From a virus, in the IMG/VR virus record IMGVR_UViG_3300042691_012902, positions 1 through 39,146 of that record: DNA of 39,146 bases. The stretch is one strand, 5' to 3'. A model generated the notes under the pieces. The model was not told the origin of the DNA, searched no databases, and saw only the letters and a program-made list of their open reading frames with translations. Shown in pieces: positions 1-8,757 of the stretch. Position 1 is the stretch's first letter; the number at the start of each line of letters is the position of its first letter. Position numbers and translations under genes: made by a program.

Positions 1-965
1 AGCTTGGACAATTCCATCCTGTGTCAGGGAGGTTTTCAGGTGATGCTCAACAATTTCCAAGAGGTGCTCTCTATCATCACGAAACGGGTGAGGAACTATT
101 TTTTCCTCGGAAAGTGTTTACCCCAACAGGCAATGGCTATAGCTCAATCTATTACTTGGATTTCTCACAAGTTGAACTGCGAGTGCAAAGTCACTATACG
201 CTCTACTTCGGTGGAGATACAAACTTGTGCCGAGCATATATGCCATTTAACTGCGTACACGCTAGAACAGGGGAAACCTACAATTACAGTGATATGGAAG
301 AACGTAAAAGATGGAAAGAGCAGTATGACGGCAACTCTGCGTGGCTAACAGAATCAGGTACACCATGGACACCGACAGACGTTCACACACAGACTACGTT
401 GCGAGCTTTAGAAAAATTGGGCATTGACAAAAGCACGTTGGATGAGAAACAATTTAAAGCATGGAGAAATGTTGGTAAGATGTTTAACTTCATGCGAAAT
501 TATGGTGGTGGATATCAGAAAGCATCAGACGCTCTAGAAATTTCTTTAGACGAAGCGAAAGCTCTAGCTGATGGATACACCGATTCATTCCCGATTGTAG
601 TTGAGTACCAGAACAAAGTATCTGAAGCGATGCATAGGAAAGGCTTCGTAGAAAACGTTTATGGTAGAAGGTATTACCTATCAGACAATAAAAGGTTCTA
701 CAAGTGCGGTAATTACCTGATTCAAGGTACGTGTGCAGACGATTTAAAGCTAAAATTGATTGAGATTGACCGATTTTTAGAAACAAACTCGCTTAAAAGC
801 AAACTACTATTGTACGTTCACGATGAGCTACAGTTCGAAGTCTACGATGGGGAAGACTGGATTATCCCAGAGATTCAAAAGATTATGGAGTATACACCAA
901 AGATTCAAGTTCCAATCATCGCTGAGATTGAAAAGACAACTACTAATTGGGCAGAGAAAGGATGA
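1..965 (+). CDS. polA: DNA polymerase I family (family A), C-terminal part, cut by window edge
   Basis: Replicative phage DNA polymerase of family A. The frame is open to the left edge, reading through HPVSGRFSGDAQQFPR just before the palm, so the ATG at 21 is internal and the start lies outside the window. Visible are motif A (LDFSQVELR, bases 156-182, catalytic Asp), motif B on the O-helix (KMFNFMRNYGGGY, about 477-515) and motif C (YVHDELQFEV, HDE at 819-827). These are the three polymerase signatures, so the missing part should be the rest of the polymerase and any 3'-5' exonuclease. The next gene starts 5 bases after the stop. Its position opposite the nuclease and ATPase at the other edge suggests the genome is circularly permuted across the window ends. 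Confidence 0.95.
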   Translation, partial: LGQFHPVSGRFSGDAQQFPRGALYHHETGEELFFPRKVFTPTGNGYSSIYYLDFSQVELRVQSHYTLYFGGDTNLCRAYMPFNCVHARTGETYNYSDMEERKRWKEQYDGNSAWLTESGTPWTPTDVHTQTTLRALEKLGIDKSTLDEKQFKAWRNVGKMFNFMRNYGGGYQKASDALEISLDEAKALADGYTDSFPIVVEYQNKVSEAMHRKGFVENVYGRRYYLSDNKRFYKCGNYLIQGTCADDLKLKLIEIDRFLETNSLKSKLLLYVHDELQFEVYDGEDWIIPEIQKIMEYTPKIQVPIIAEIEKTTTNWAEKG

Positions 966-970
966 CGATT

Positions 971-1189
971 ATGTGTGCAATAGCTAATTGCAATCGTAAA
1001 TCTGAGATTAACTTTTCATTGATTCGAGTATGCAAGCCACACTTCGCAGAGTTGTACGAAGAATCTTTAAAGTATTATAACGGTGACATTTTTCATCGCT
1101 CGATGTGGGAAAGTATTAGACACTACAAGATGCCTACGGAAGCAGAAGTGTACGGAATGGACTGCCGCGGCGGAAAGTGTGACGTATGA
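971..1189 (+). CDS. small zinc-finger-like phage protein
   Basis: 72-residue protein of unknown function. The N terminus has a Cys2/Cys7/Cys21/His24 arrangement (MCAIANC, then VCKPH), and the C terminus has DCRGGKC, so a metal-binding fold is likely. The start at 971 has AAAGG at 957-961 with 9 bases spacing; the in-frame ATG at 962, which overlaps the polymerase stop, has no room for a ribosome site. Its stop overlaps the ATG of the RuvC-like gene (ATGA), so the two are translationally coupled in the replication operon. No family recognised. Confidence 0.75.
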   Translation: MCAIANCNRKSEINFSLIRVCKPHFAELYEESLKYYNGDIFHRSMWESIRHYKMPTEAEVYGMDCRGGKCDV

Positions 1190-1683
1190 AGATACTTGCA
1201 TTTGACCCATCAGGAAACTTCCACGAAGGTAAAGGTATCACAGGATGGGCACTATTCATTGACGGGAAACTAAAAGATTTTGGCGATATCCGATCGGAAG
1301 ATTTTGAAACTCAAATACTTTATTGGAGTAGGATTTTAAGCAAAGTTCGTGAGAATCATTCATGGGATGAAGATGACCTAGAAATTGTCTGCGAATCTTA
1401 CAAACTACAGGCTAGTAAAGCTATGGCACAGTCTTGGTCAACACTAGAAACACCACAACTCATTGGGGTCATTCGTTACTATTGTGGAGATTTTGGTATC
1501 CCGATTCACTTCCAAGACCCAAGCTGTAAGATTCGATTCTCAGACGAAATTTTAGTCAAACAAGGTATCATTGAAAAGCGAAATAAGCTATACTATTGTC
1601 AAGACAAAAAGACGAATGACCACATGCGTGATGCCATTCGCCACGGTTTATATTATACCAAGTACAAGGGGGAGTCAAAATGA
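1186..1683 (+). CDS. RuvC-like Holliday junction resolvase (RNase H fold)
   Basis: 165 residues, the usual size for phage RuvC-like resolvases, which cut branched DNA before packaging. The RNase H-type core is visible: a first strand with Asp7 (LAFDPSG) followed by TGWALF, a second acidic residue at Glu70 (VCESYKLQ), the segment ETPQLIGVIRYY around 88-99, and a C-terminal HxxD (NDHMRDAIRHG, His146/Asp149). The start overlaps the previous stop (ATGA), and its own stop overlaps the next ATG. It sits directly downstream of the DNA polymerase, as expected for a replication/recombination gene. The family is assigned by motifs only. Confidence 0.85.
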   Translation: MKILAFDPSGNFHEGKGITGWALFIDGKLKDFGDIRSEDFETQILYWSRILSKVRENHSWDEDDLEIVCESYKLQASKAMAQSWSTLETPQLIGVIRYYCGDFGIPIHFQDPSCKIRFSDEILVKQGIIEKRNKLYYCQDKKTNDHMRDAIRHGLYYTKYKGESK

Positions 1684-1841
1684 AAGAACCAATTATACTT
1701 TTAATCAACAAAGATGAACTATACGATTATGTTCACAATGGTCTTGTTGAACAGGATATGATTGTTCGTCAATTTGTACTTGAGTATATCATTGATGAAG
1801 TCTTAGATTATATTTCTATGAGTTCGCCTGTAGCTGATTAA
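1680..1841 (+). CDS. small hypothetical protein (53 aa), last gene of the rightward operon
   Basis: 53-residue acidic ORF (MKEPIILLIN start, SSPVAD end). Its ATG overlaps the stop of the resolvase gene (ATGA), and AAGGGGGAG lies just upstream, a good ribosome site, so I regard it as real. It is rich in Asp, Glu, Ile, Val and Tyr, with no recognisable motif. It ends 2 bases before the stop codon of the convergent 2298-residue virion gene, so opposing transcripts must overlap here unless termination occurs inside a gene. Confidence 0.65.
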   Translation: MKEPIILLINKDELYDYVHNGLVEQDMIVRQFVLEYIIDEVLDYISMSSPVAD

Positions 1842-1843
1842 AT

Positions 1844-4800
1844 TTATTTCTCAAGTTCTCGTGGAAGTGGAACAATTAAATTTCCAATATTTTGAATAAG
1901 TTTGGCACCTGTGTTTGTATCTTCAGATGGTTTTGGAAAGAACAATTCGGCTGGTACTTTACCGATTCCACCAAAACTTTGTAAAACATACCTTCCATAA
2001 TCTCCTACTTCACTGCCCGGATATGCTATACGATTGTTGCTATAGAACTGCTTGTTTAGCGGCAGTTCTATTGCCATTTTTAATGCTGGATTTAACATAG
2101 CCCCGATATCTCTCATAGTTCCTGCTGGAGACTGCAGTGTTTTGTACAAGTCGTTGATTGGTAAGTTAGTCGGATACATTACGCCATTTCTTACAAGTCC
2201 TGCTTCGTTTGCCCAAGCTGGGTAATCATCTGGAGTAACATCCCCACCTTGCATTTCTCGCTTAAGTTTGAAATAAGTTAATGCAAATCTTGGTTCTCGA
2301 AGTATTTTATCAATTTGTAATGGTACGTTATTTCTTACCCACATCCAAAACGGAAACACAGAACCACGAAGGAACTTGTCAAGCTGTGTTGTTTCACGAT
2401 AGTTGAACAAATATTTCTTTACAGAGTCTGCCGCCATTTCTACAGAATTTGTTTTACCTTTTGCATCGATATAATGAGCTAGACGAGCGAAATCATCTGA
2501 TATATCTCCGATTCGTTCAAGACCACGTTTATAACCACCTGCGACTTTGTTTGCTGTTCCTTTTGTGAATTTTTCATCCCACTTAATAACGGTATCTTTT
2601 ATTTTTTGTCCTACATCTTTCTTTGGTTTAAAGTCCATCGCATCTCTGAAATCGGCTTGCCAACCCTGATATAAAACTCCGTTATCAATCGCTTCACGAA
2701 TTAATTGTTTTTGTGCAGGTGTAGCAGTACCTTTGGAATAAGCTCGCATAGCTTTTCCAGCTTCTTTGTAAGAACTAATGCTTACTCCTGCCATACTGTT
2801 GTTGAATACGTTTCCGATAAAGTTAGTTATATAGTATTTTGGAACAATTGTTGTTACTGCTTGCTTCCAAATGTTTTGAACAGAGTCTACCTGATTAATA
2901 AAGTTATTTATACCTGTATCAGTAAACATTCCTTCAATTTTCTTTAAACCATTAAATACATCTCGGTTAATATAATCGCCGCTCTTTAACCCTAACAATC
3001 CAGCGTTCTGTGCATCCAGTTGTATCATAGCTTTTCCTGCTTTTTTACCTGCTTCTTTCGATGCAATCAAGCCATATTGTTTTAAGCCATTGATAAGCTC
3101 TCGATTTGTAGTAGATACAATAGCTTTATAATAACGTCTGGATAACGCTTTTACAGGATTCCGTTCAATTACATCCGATAAATCAGTATACTTTTGTTTC
3201 AATTTTTCTAATTTCGTAGCTTCAGCATCAGTTAAATTTGGTTTAGCTTCTAAGTCTGTAATTTTCTTTTGCATGTCTGCTAAATAATCATCGAACTCCG
3301 CTAATGTCTGGAAAGATTTTCTTGTGTTTGAGAATCCATCTTTCTGCGAACGACCTAGTAACTGTTTAACAATAGGGTCATCTTCGTAACGAAGCAGTAA
3401 CATTTCGCTTTGTTCATCGCTTAACTTATACACGTGTGGAAAATAATTTCTTCGAAGCATACCTAGTAATTGGGCTTGCTGTTGTTCATCGCCTATTTTC
3501 TTAAAGATTTTACCCATGCTAATGCTTACATCTTTAATTCTTTCGATACCATCAGCGTCTATACCTAATTTTGTAAAATATTGGCTTGCATTCATTTTCC
3601 CGGGATAACTTTTTTGCATAAAGTAAATGATTGAATCAATCTCATCCTGAGTCATTTCTTTGACTGCTTTGTCAATCTTAGCGACTTCTTTCATCATTTC
3701 GTATTTTTTGCCGTACAATTTAATATCTGTTTTCTTAATGTCTTTTCCAAATGAATCTAGATAGTCATTACCTGTACCTAAAGTTCTAGGATTCATATAT
3801 TTATTTTTTGATAAGAAACCCCACAGTTTACTTTTACCTACTGCATCACCTTGGAACGAACGGAAACTACTGTTGATAATTTTAGCCGCGTCAGTCCTAG
3901 GTATAAATTCGACTTCTCTTTGTAATATAGGCGGTGCTTTCTCGGCTTCATCTAGTACTTTTTGCATACGAGTTACTTTTCGTACTGGTTTTACGGCACC
4001 TGATTTTCTCTTACCTGTTTTAACAACGCCAGCAGGCAACCTTACAAGATTCTTTGTTTTGGTAGTCCCTGTTACAACTTCGTCTAACTTATCCATAATA
4101 TTATTTAATACTTGACCGCCAAGCTCAGCCGTAGCTGGATTGTTTAAATCAACATTATCAAGTTTCGGCAGTTCACCAGTTGTAGGTGCAGTGCGTTGAG
4201 TTTTTGGTTTAAATCTAGCAGTTATCGGTGTCGAGACGATTTGTTCAACTGCATTACTGATATTTTCGACAGGTATAGTTTGATCTAATTTAGAGAAGTA
4301 AGCTATGTTAGCATCAAAATCATTCAATGTTTTTTCAGCTTTTAATACTTCATCACTATACTTAAGAACATTCTGTCTTGCTTCATTTAAATCTTGATTA
4401 TATTTTTGAATAGCAGGGTCGGCTGTTTTTGTTACTTTTGGAACTTCTGGTAATCCTGCTTTGTTTAAAACATTTTGTGCATTTAGAAAATCGTCATTTA
4501 ATTTTCGACCTTGTTCAACTAATCGAGCCATTGTATTTTGATATTCAGTTAATTGCTGACGCATAGCTACAGCATTATCAATCTTATCAGAAAGTTCACC
4601 AAAAACTCTAACTCTACCTATTAACTCAGCTTCGTCTTTGATTTTAGTTAAGAAATCTTCTCTTGCTTTTCCTGTCAACTTGCTTAATTCTCGAAGTTGA
4701 CTTGGAGTATAACGAACTTTTGTCATACCTTTTTCTTTGTAATATTTAGCAAGTTGTTTAGTAACATACTCTGTTTCTAATTCGTTAAAATATATAGTTC

Positions 4801-7800
4801 TCTGTCTGTCTTTCTTTGCTAAATTTAGCTCTTCTGGCAAGCTATTAAATTTAGCCATTTGTTTTTCAGTCATTTTAAATGGTGGTAAATTGTCTATTAC
4901 TTGTAGTCTCTCAAGGTAATCAGCTTTATCTGCATCTGTTTTAAGAGCGTCATACTTTTTCTGTTGGCTTGCTGTTAACTTAAGTGGTTTTGTTTCTGCA
5001 ATTGGTTGATTTTTTATTTTTTCAGCCATCGTTCTTAAGGCTTTTGATGTTTCGTTTTCAAGTTTAACCAATTCTTCTTCAGTAATATCAGGCTTCGTAA
5101 TTTTTTTATCAGTATAAACAATTTCGCCTTGTTTATTTCGTGTTTTGACTTTTACAGTATACTCTCCTTGCAAAAACTTTTTGTACTCTTCACGAGCTTG
5201 TTTTAATAATTTTTCTTTTTCTGCAACATCATCTATTAATTTTTGATTAATACTTTTTGGTGTTTCATCTACAGCGGCTACAGGAAGTTTTGGAGTAGGT
5301 GCTGTTACAGGAGCTTTGTCATATCTTTTTCTTAAACTGTTAATTTGTTTAATCAAAGATTCAGCATATTCTTTTTGTTTCTGACTCATATTTATTGCAG
5401 TATTTACAACATTTTTTCCATCTTGTTTAACAATAAGTTTATTATTTATCAGTCCCTGAATTTGGTTTTCAACTTTATCAATTTCTTTTTGAAGCATCGC
5501 TTTAGTTTTAACAACCGCTGGTCTTCTTCCAGTGCCAGTAGCTTTTGTTAATAAAGCAATTTCTTGAGCATACTTTGCTCTAGGAGTAATTTGAAACGCA
5601 AGAAATTCTTCAAAAGTTTTAATAAATTTGTTTGACGGTCGTCCTTGATAAGGTTTAAAAATAATTTTAATTGTATTACCTGTTTCTTTTGCAAAATGCT
5701 CCTCCACAGCTTTTGTTTCAGTTGGATTATATGGAATACGTGGTGCTTGAGTCGGTGCTGTGACTGGCGGTGTCTCCGCTTGTACTTTTGGCGGATTAGC
5801 TCGAAGCTGAGCTTCTTTTGCTTGCCAAGACTTTAACAAGTTTTGAGCTTTAGTCAAGCCTTCCTCAACTTTTGGTCTAGCATCTGGTGATTGCCGCTTT
5901 CCATATACTTTGTCGTAAGTAACTTTTTGTGGTTGCGGTTGCGACTTAGCTTCAGGTTTAGCTTTAAATTCAGGTTTAGCTACACGGAAAGTTCTTTTTG
6001 GTTTTTGAACAGGTGTTGGAGCAGGTTGTATCATTTGACGAATTTGTTCAGGAATCGATTCTGCTTTTCTTGCTTCTTCTAATTTATTTAGCTCATCGAT
6101 TTTGCTAGTAAGAGCATCATCGGCTTGCTTTAATGCTTCTTCAGCCGCTTTAATCGCATCGTTACTTTTTTCCAAATTTACAGAAGCTGGGTCAAACCCT
6201 TTCCATGCCTTCTTAGCTTCGTCAAACTTAGCTTGCAAAGTGGGCAACTCTACTCGATAACCTGTTAAATTTGCTTTAGCTTTTGATAAATATGTACGAG
6301 TTGTTTTTATCGTTCTATTTAATTTATTGATTGTTTCATCTGAAGCATTAAGGGCTTTCATTTCATCTGTATATTTTTTAATAAGTTGTTTCCGCAGAGT
6401 TTCCCGTTCGTCAAGCTTTCCTTGTCTTGCTAAATCTGCTAATTTACTATCCTCGATATCAGTGAATCTAGTTATAACTCCACCGTTTAAACTTTTATCC
6501 GATACAATAGCTACTCGAAAACCTTGAGCAAACAGCTTTTCAGCCGCAAGTTCTTCTAAATAATTAGTTCTTTGTTTTGGAGTCAATAACTTTTTATATT
6601 TTTCTAATTGATATGGCAATAAACTTTCAACTTCCACAGGTTTAACTACTGGCGTAATAACTTCTTTTGTATCCGCGACTTCTCGGGCTTTTGCTAACTG
6701 TGCACTTGCGTCAGTTATTTTTTTATCATATTCTTCAATTTTTTTACTTGCTTCTGTTATTTTTTTATTTATATCATCGACTTTTGCTTTAGCTTCATCT
6801 TTTATTTGACGAAGACTATCTTTGGTTTCTCTAATTGCATTTGTATTTTGATCTTTAAGATTTTTTCTTGCAGTGCTTAAAGCATTAGACGCTTCTTTCT
6901 TTGCAGTTTGTAATGCCTTGATATCATCTGTAGCTTTATTTATCATGAAAGCTACACTAGAACGATTTTTCATAGACTCCGCTGAAACTCTAGAAACACT
7001 AGACTGAACTTTTTGTACAGTTTGACCTGTGTACTTAGTAACACGCCTTCTAGCTTCATCAATTTGCTTTTGAGTTAATTGTGCACCATTTTCCACCGCA
7101 TTAATAAAGTTAGCAATAACACTTCTATCATTTTTAACATCAGGAATACTTCCTTCAGTAACTAATCGCTTAGCAATGTTGTAAAGATTTTCATTGCTTT
7201 CACCAATGTATCTATCAACATCGGCTTTTGTGACCAAATCTGATATATTTGCACCTTTATTAACATCAAAAACAATACCAGCTTGTTTGCTTGGTACAAG
7301 AACACCATCATTCTTTAACTGGTTGATAATACTGCGAGCAGTTTCTCTTGGTACTTTAAACTGAGACTGGATTAACCGTGTAAGGTTCTCTGCATCGCCT
7401 TTTGCTACTTGTGTTAGTTCAGACTTAACATAATCAGCAACTTCTCGGTATGTCTTTGCTTGTTGCTCAGCAGGTTGTCCACCACGTGCAACAGTGATCA
7501 TTTCTTCTATTGTAGCAGGTGCCGCGGCTTTAACTGGTTTTTTAACGCCTTTAACACCAGCGGCTTCTTGAAATTTATCAATGGCTTTTTGTACATCTTT
7601 TGTAACTTCTGGAAACTGTTTCATAACTTTTTCTGTTACTTTAGCGTTAGGAAGATTAGCAATACGGATTCGGTCAAGTTCTTTTAAAAAGTAGTCTGAT
7701 TCAGCACGAGTTAATGTAGCAGGGTCAGCTTTGCCAAACTTCTTTTGAAAAAATGCTTTAATTTCTTCTGTATTTGTCATGCCTTTTTGAACTAACTTGC

Positions 7801-8740
7801 TAACAAGTTGTTGAGCACCATCTTTACCAATTTCGCCAGCTTTACGCTTGAGCCATTCTGGTCGTTTAATAAGACCTTTCGTTCTCTCAGTAAATGGAAC
7901 ATCAAGGAATCCAATAAACTTTTCAGCATCAGAACGGCTAGCTTTTAAAACATCACCAAGTTCAGTAACAGCTTTTTCAGCGTCTTTAGTAGCTAAACGA
8001 GTTGCAAGTTGTTCTGACGCACCCTTACTCATGTAATCAGCAGTCTTTTGATTAATAACTGCTTTTTCAGCATTACTAATAACAGCTTCGGCATTTTTAC
8101 CAACAGCCTTATAGTTTTTGATTCCATATTTAGCTAAAACTGTTGGTGTGGCTAGTCTAACTCCTCTAGCACCTGCTTTAACAACGCTACCAAATCCAAG
8201 TGTTAAATAAGTTAATGGGTCTAATGCAACATCTGCTCCAAACCCAATAACATCTGCCCAATCTAATTTGCCTTTTCTATCTTCAAGACCTAAATTAGTT
8301 ACGATGTCTTTACCTTTTTTGCCTTTTTCTGTGATACCAGCGGCAAAACCAAAAGTTGGAATATCTTTTAAACCAATCTCTCCATCTTTCCATGCTTCTT
8401 TCATTCCTTGCCAACCTTGTGTAAAGGATTCAGCTAAAGGAATATCTTTCCAATCGCTTTTACCATCTGTCCAGTTTGCTACTTGGTTTGTTACTGCTGT
8501 TCCAGCCGCAAAAAGAGCATCTAAAGCTGTCCAAATGTTTGTTCCAAGACCAGACATCTTTGGAGCTTTTTTACCAGATGAAACTTCTTTTGGCAAAGCG
8601 GAAGTTGTAACTGTAGGTACATCTAAAGTGTAATCGTAGGAAGACCTTGCCAAAGCCAACGGGTCGTATGGCAACGTTGGCTGTTGGGTATTTTGAATAT
8701 AAGGTATTTTGTTTTGTGTATTAGGTGGGTTTATTGCCAT
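1844..8740 (-). CDS. giant virion-associated (internal/ejected type) polyvalent protein, 2298 aa
   Basis: Largest gene of the window, with a strong ribosome site (AAGGAGGTAATTAT then ATG). The N-terminal part (about 55-200) has the hydrophobic segment FGADVALDPLTYLTLGFG, typical of the large polyvalent-protein class in phages. About 445-485 looks like a winged helix of the FtsK-gamma type (LIQSQFKVPRETARSIINQL). About 590-900 and parts of 1100-1500 are long Lys/Glu/Ala coiled coil, broken by Pro-rich linkers. The last 600 residues are more globular, with FPFWMWVRNNVPLQIDKI near 2150. It is the last gene of the leftward virion block. In phages lacking a tape measure such proteins are usually packaged and ejected; that role is inferred. 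No transglycosylase or protease motif was recognised. Confidence 0.8.
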   Translation of the reverse strand: MAINPPNTQNKIPYIQNTQQPTLPYDPLALARSSYDYTLDVPTVTTSALPKEVSSGKKAPKMSGLGTNIWTALDALFAAGTAVTNQVANWTDGKSDWKDIPLAESFTQGWQGMKEAWKDGEIGLKDIPTFGFAAGITEKGKKGKDIVTNLGLEDRKGKLDWADVIGFGADVALDPLTYLTLGFGSVVKAGARGVRLATPTVLAKYGIKNYKAVGKNAEAVISNAEKAVINQKTADYMSKGASEQLATRLATKDAEKAVTELGDVLKASRSDAEKFIGFLDVPFTERTKGLIKRPEWLKRKAGEIGKDGAQQLVSKLVQKGMTNTEEIKAFFQKKFGKADPATLTRAESDYFLKELDRIRIANLPNAKVTEKVMKQFPEVTKDVQKAIDKFQEAAGVKGVKKPVKAAAPATIEEMITVARGGQPAEQQAKTYREVADYVKSELTQVAKGDAENLTRLIQSQFKVPRETARSIINQLKNDGVLVPSKQAGIVFDVNKGANISDLVTKADVDRYIGESNENLYNIAKRLVTEGSIPDVKNDRSVIANFINAVENGAQLTQKQIDEARRRVTKYTGQTVQKVQSSVSRVSAESMKNRSSVAFMINKATDDIKALQTAKKEASNALSTARKNLKDQNTNAIRETKDSLRQIKDEAKAKVDDINKKITEASKKIEEYDKKITDASAQLAKAREVADTKEVITPVVKPVEVESLLPYQLEKYKKLLTPKQRTNYLEELAAEKLFAQGFRVAIVSDKSLNGGVITRFTDIEDSKLADLARQGKLDERETLRKQLIKKYTDEMKALNASDETINKLNRTIKTTRTYLSKAKANLTGYRVELPTLQAKFDEAKKAWKGFDPASVNLEKSNDAIKAAEEALKQADDALTSKIDELNKLEEARKAESIPEQIRQMIQPAPTPVQKPKRTFRVAKPEFKAKPEAKSQPQPQKVTYDKVYGKRQSPDARPKVEEGLTKAQNLLKSWQAKEAQLRANPPKVQAETPPVTAPTQAPRIPYNPTETKAVEEHFAKETGNTIKIIFKPYQGRPSNKFIKTFEEFLAFQITPRAKYAQEIALLTKATGTGRRPAVVKTKAMLQKEIDKVENQIQGLINNKLIVKQDGKNVVNTAINMSQKQKEYAESLIKQINSLRKRYDKAPVTAPTPKLPVAAVDETPKSINQKLIDDVAEKEKLLKQAREEYKKFLQGEYTVKVKTRNKQGEIVYTDKKITKPDITEEELVKLENETSKALRTMAEKIKNQPIAETKPLKLTASQQKKYDALKTDADKADYLERLQVIDNLPPFKMTEKQMAKFNSLPEELNLAKKDRQRTIYFNELETEYVTKQLAKYYKEKGMTKVRYTPSQLRELSKLTGKAREDFLTKIKDEAELIGRVRVFGELSDKIDNAVAMRQQLTEYQNTMARLVEQGRKLNDDFLNAQNVLNKAGLPEVPKVTKTADPAIQKYNQDLNEARQNVLKYSDEVLKAEKTLNDFDANIAYFSKLDQTIPVENISNAVEQIVSTPITARFKPKTQRTAPTTGELPKLDNVDLNNPATAELGGQVLNNIMDKLDEVVTGTTKTKNLVRLPAGVVKTGKRKSGAVKPVRKVTRMQKVLDEAEKAPPILQREVEFIPRTDAAKIINSSFRSFQGDAVGKSKLWGFLSKNKYMNPRTLGTGNDYLDSFGKDIKKTDIKLYGKKYEMMKEVAKIDKAVKEMTQDEIDSIIYFMQKSYPGKMNASQYFTKLGIDADGIERIKDVSISMGKIFKKIGDEQQQAQLLGMLRRNYFPHVYKLSDEQSEMLLLRYEDDPIVKQLLGRSQKDGFSNTRKSFQTLAEFDDYLADMQKKITDLEAKPNLTDAEATKLEKLKQKYTDLSDVIERNPVKALSRRYYKAIVSTTNRELINGLKQYGLIASKEAGKKAGKAMIQLDAQNAGLLGLKSGDYINRDVFNGLKKIEGMFTDTGINNFINQVDSVQNIWKQAVTTIVPKYYITNFIGNVFNNSMAGVSISSYKEAGKAMRAYSKGTATPAQKQLIREAIDNGVLYQGWQADFRDAMDFKPKKDVGQKIKDTVIKWDEKFTKGTANKVAGGYKRGLERIGDISDDFARLAHYIDAKGKTNSVEMAADSVKKYLFNYRETTQLDKFLRGSVFPFWMWVRNNVPLQIDKILREPRFALTYFKLKREMQGGDVTPDDYPAWANEAGLVRNGVMYPTNLPINDLYKTLQSPAGTMRDIGAMLNPALKMAIELPLNKQFYSNNRIAYPGSEVGDYGRYVLQSFGGIGKVPAELFFPKPSEDTNTGAKLIQNIGNLIVPLPRELEK

Positions 8741-8757
8741 ATAATTACCTCCTTACT

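Noticed and set aside
1844-8740. Tape measure protein
   Set aside because: No tail tube, tail assembly chaperone or tail completion genes are present. The domain pattern fits a polyvalent/internal virion protein better.
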